Source of the DNA: Prevotellaceae bacterium
GTDB lineage: Bacteria; Bacteroidota; Bacteroidia; Bacteroidales; UBA932
Assembly (NCBI GenBank): GCA_031259655.1
Contig: JAIRLF010000368.1
Coordinates: 1-7,174 of the forward strand
Direction: 5' to 3'
DNA: 7,174 bases
Part shown: positions 6,933 through 7,174 of the stretch, in pieces
Layout of the letters: each line of letters starts with the position of its first letter
Position numbering within the stretch: the stretch's first letter is position 1
The notes under the pieces: generated by a model
Databases searched by the model: none
The model's input: only the letters and a program-made list of their open reading frames with translations
Told to the model about the DNA's origin: nothing
Made by a program: the position numbers and the translations under genes

Positions 6933-6964
6933 GAGGCGCAGCCCTCAAAAAATAACTTTTTGAG
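6933..6964. repeat. Two overlapping, mutually exclusive hairpins
   Basis: Hairpin A pairs GAGG (6933-6936) with CCTC (6943-6946), and C6937 can pair with G6941 if C6942 bulges. Hairpin B pairs CTCAAAAA (6944-6951) with TTTTTGAG (6957-6964) perfectly around a 5-nt loop. Both need the CTC at 6944-6946, so they cannot form together. Hairpin B has no separate U-run after it. The pair lies in the non-coding segment between the 19-bp repeats. Confidence 0.5.
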
Positions 6965-7027
6965 AGCATACATGGTATTTGTCCGAAAACTCACAATATT
7001 CAAATCTATTGTTTGCAAAAAGCGTCA

Positions 7028-7073
7028 TTATAAAAGGGCTGAAAGCCCTAAAACAAATAGCGCAGGGCAACGC
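7028..7073. repeat. REP-like palindromic element, probably truncated
   Basis: AGGGCT (7035-7040) and AGCCCT (7044-7049) form a perfect 6-bp hairpin with a GAA loop. It is followed after about 15 nt by GCGCAGGGCAACGC (about 7060-7073). I recall that scattered intergenic elements in Bacteroidota combine GGGCTGAAAGCCC with a second palindrome of the type CAGGGCAACGCCCTG. Here the second palindrome stops at CAACGC and runs straight into the 19-bp repeat, so its right arm seems missing. The first hairpin is seen directly; family membership is from memory and needs a search. Confidence 0.5.
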
Positions 7074-7114
7074 TTTTAGAGTTAAGAACTAAAAGTTAAG
7101 AGTTAAGAGTTTGG
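7074..7114 (+). repeat. 19-bp repeat copy 2 leading into a heptamer tandem array
   Basis: The second copy of TTTTAGAGTTAAGAACTAA covers 7074-7092. From 7080 five consecutive 7-bp units can be read: AGTTAAG, AACTAAA, AGTTAAG, AGTTAAG, AGTTTGG. Two adjacent units are identical, showing true tandem repetition. Stop codons in several frames make a coding role unlikely. Confidence 0.8.
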
Positions 7115-7150
7115 CGATGCCGGCTGGAAATCTCAGCGCGCGTAAGCAAC

Positions 7151-7174
7151 AATCTAAAATCGTAAGTCTAAAAT
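7151..7174 (+). repeat. Second 7-bp-period tandem repeat, running off the window
   Basis: AATCTAA, AATCGTA, AGTCTAA and a partial AAT follow one another with a strict 7-bp period. TCTAAAAT is repeated exactly at 7153-7160 and 7167-7174. The unit differs from the AGTTAAG family 40 bp to the left but has the same period. The array continues beyond the window, so its length is unknown. Confidence 0.65.

Noticed and set aside
6972..7079. A 35-codon + strand open frame from an ATG at 6972 to a TAG at 7077-7079
   Set aside because: It runs through the REP-like hairpin and ends inside the 19-bp repeat; the translation has no domain character and is best explained as repeat sequence.
6870..7174. Search for tRNA or other structured RNA genes in the 300-bp gene-free end
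   Set aside because: No cloverleaf, T-loop GTTCRA motif or known riboswitch core was seen; the hairpins present are simple repeat palindromes.

Overview
The window looks like chromosomal DNA from a member of the Bacteroidota, most likely order Bacteroidales. Three things suggest this. The promoters have the Bacteroidota -7 form TAnnTTTG (TACCTTTG at 166-173 on + and 6869-6862 on -). The start codons lack clear Shine-Dalgarno sequences and sit in AT-rich leaders. IF2 has a very long, charged, Asn-rich N-terminal region with repeated GPxxxxKI motifs, which I recall from this phylum. Genus cannot be fixed from the sequence alone.

Positions 1-221 are a leader region with a promoter and a G-tract/C-tract hairpin that should lie at the very 5' end of the transcript. 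Positions 222-5766 are a plus-strand operon: rimP (ribosome maturation), nusA (transcription elongation/antitermination) and infB (initiation factor IF2), followed 2 nt later by rfbC/rmlC, a dTDP-4-dehydrorhamnose 3,5-epimerase. The first three are the classic conserved transcription/translation cluster. The sugar-nucleotide gene at the end is an unusual passenger.

Positions 5794-6851 are read on the minus strand, converging on rfbC across a 27-nt gap. A pyridoxal/pyridoxamine kinase (ribokinase superfamily) comes first, then a 55-residue single-pass membrane protein of unknown function that sits against or overlaps the kinase stop codon. The kinase promoter carries nearly the same 15-nt -7 sequence as the rimP promoter.

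Positions 6870-7174 contain no credible gene. The segment is packed with short repeats: two copies of a 19-bp sequence bracketing a 155-bp segment, two different 7-bp-period tandem repeat families, two mutually exclusive hairpins, and a palindromic REP-like GGGCTGAAAGCCC element whose second half looks cut off. This is the least explained part of the window. I see no CRISPR array, tRNA, rRNA, complete insertion sequence, or recognisable new defence or biosynthetic system; the coding part is mainly housekeeping.
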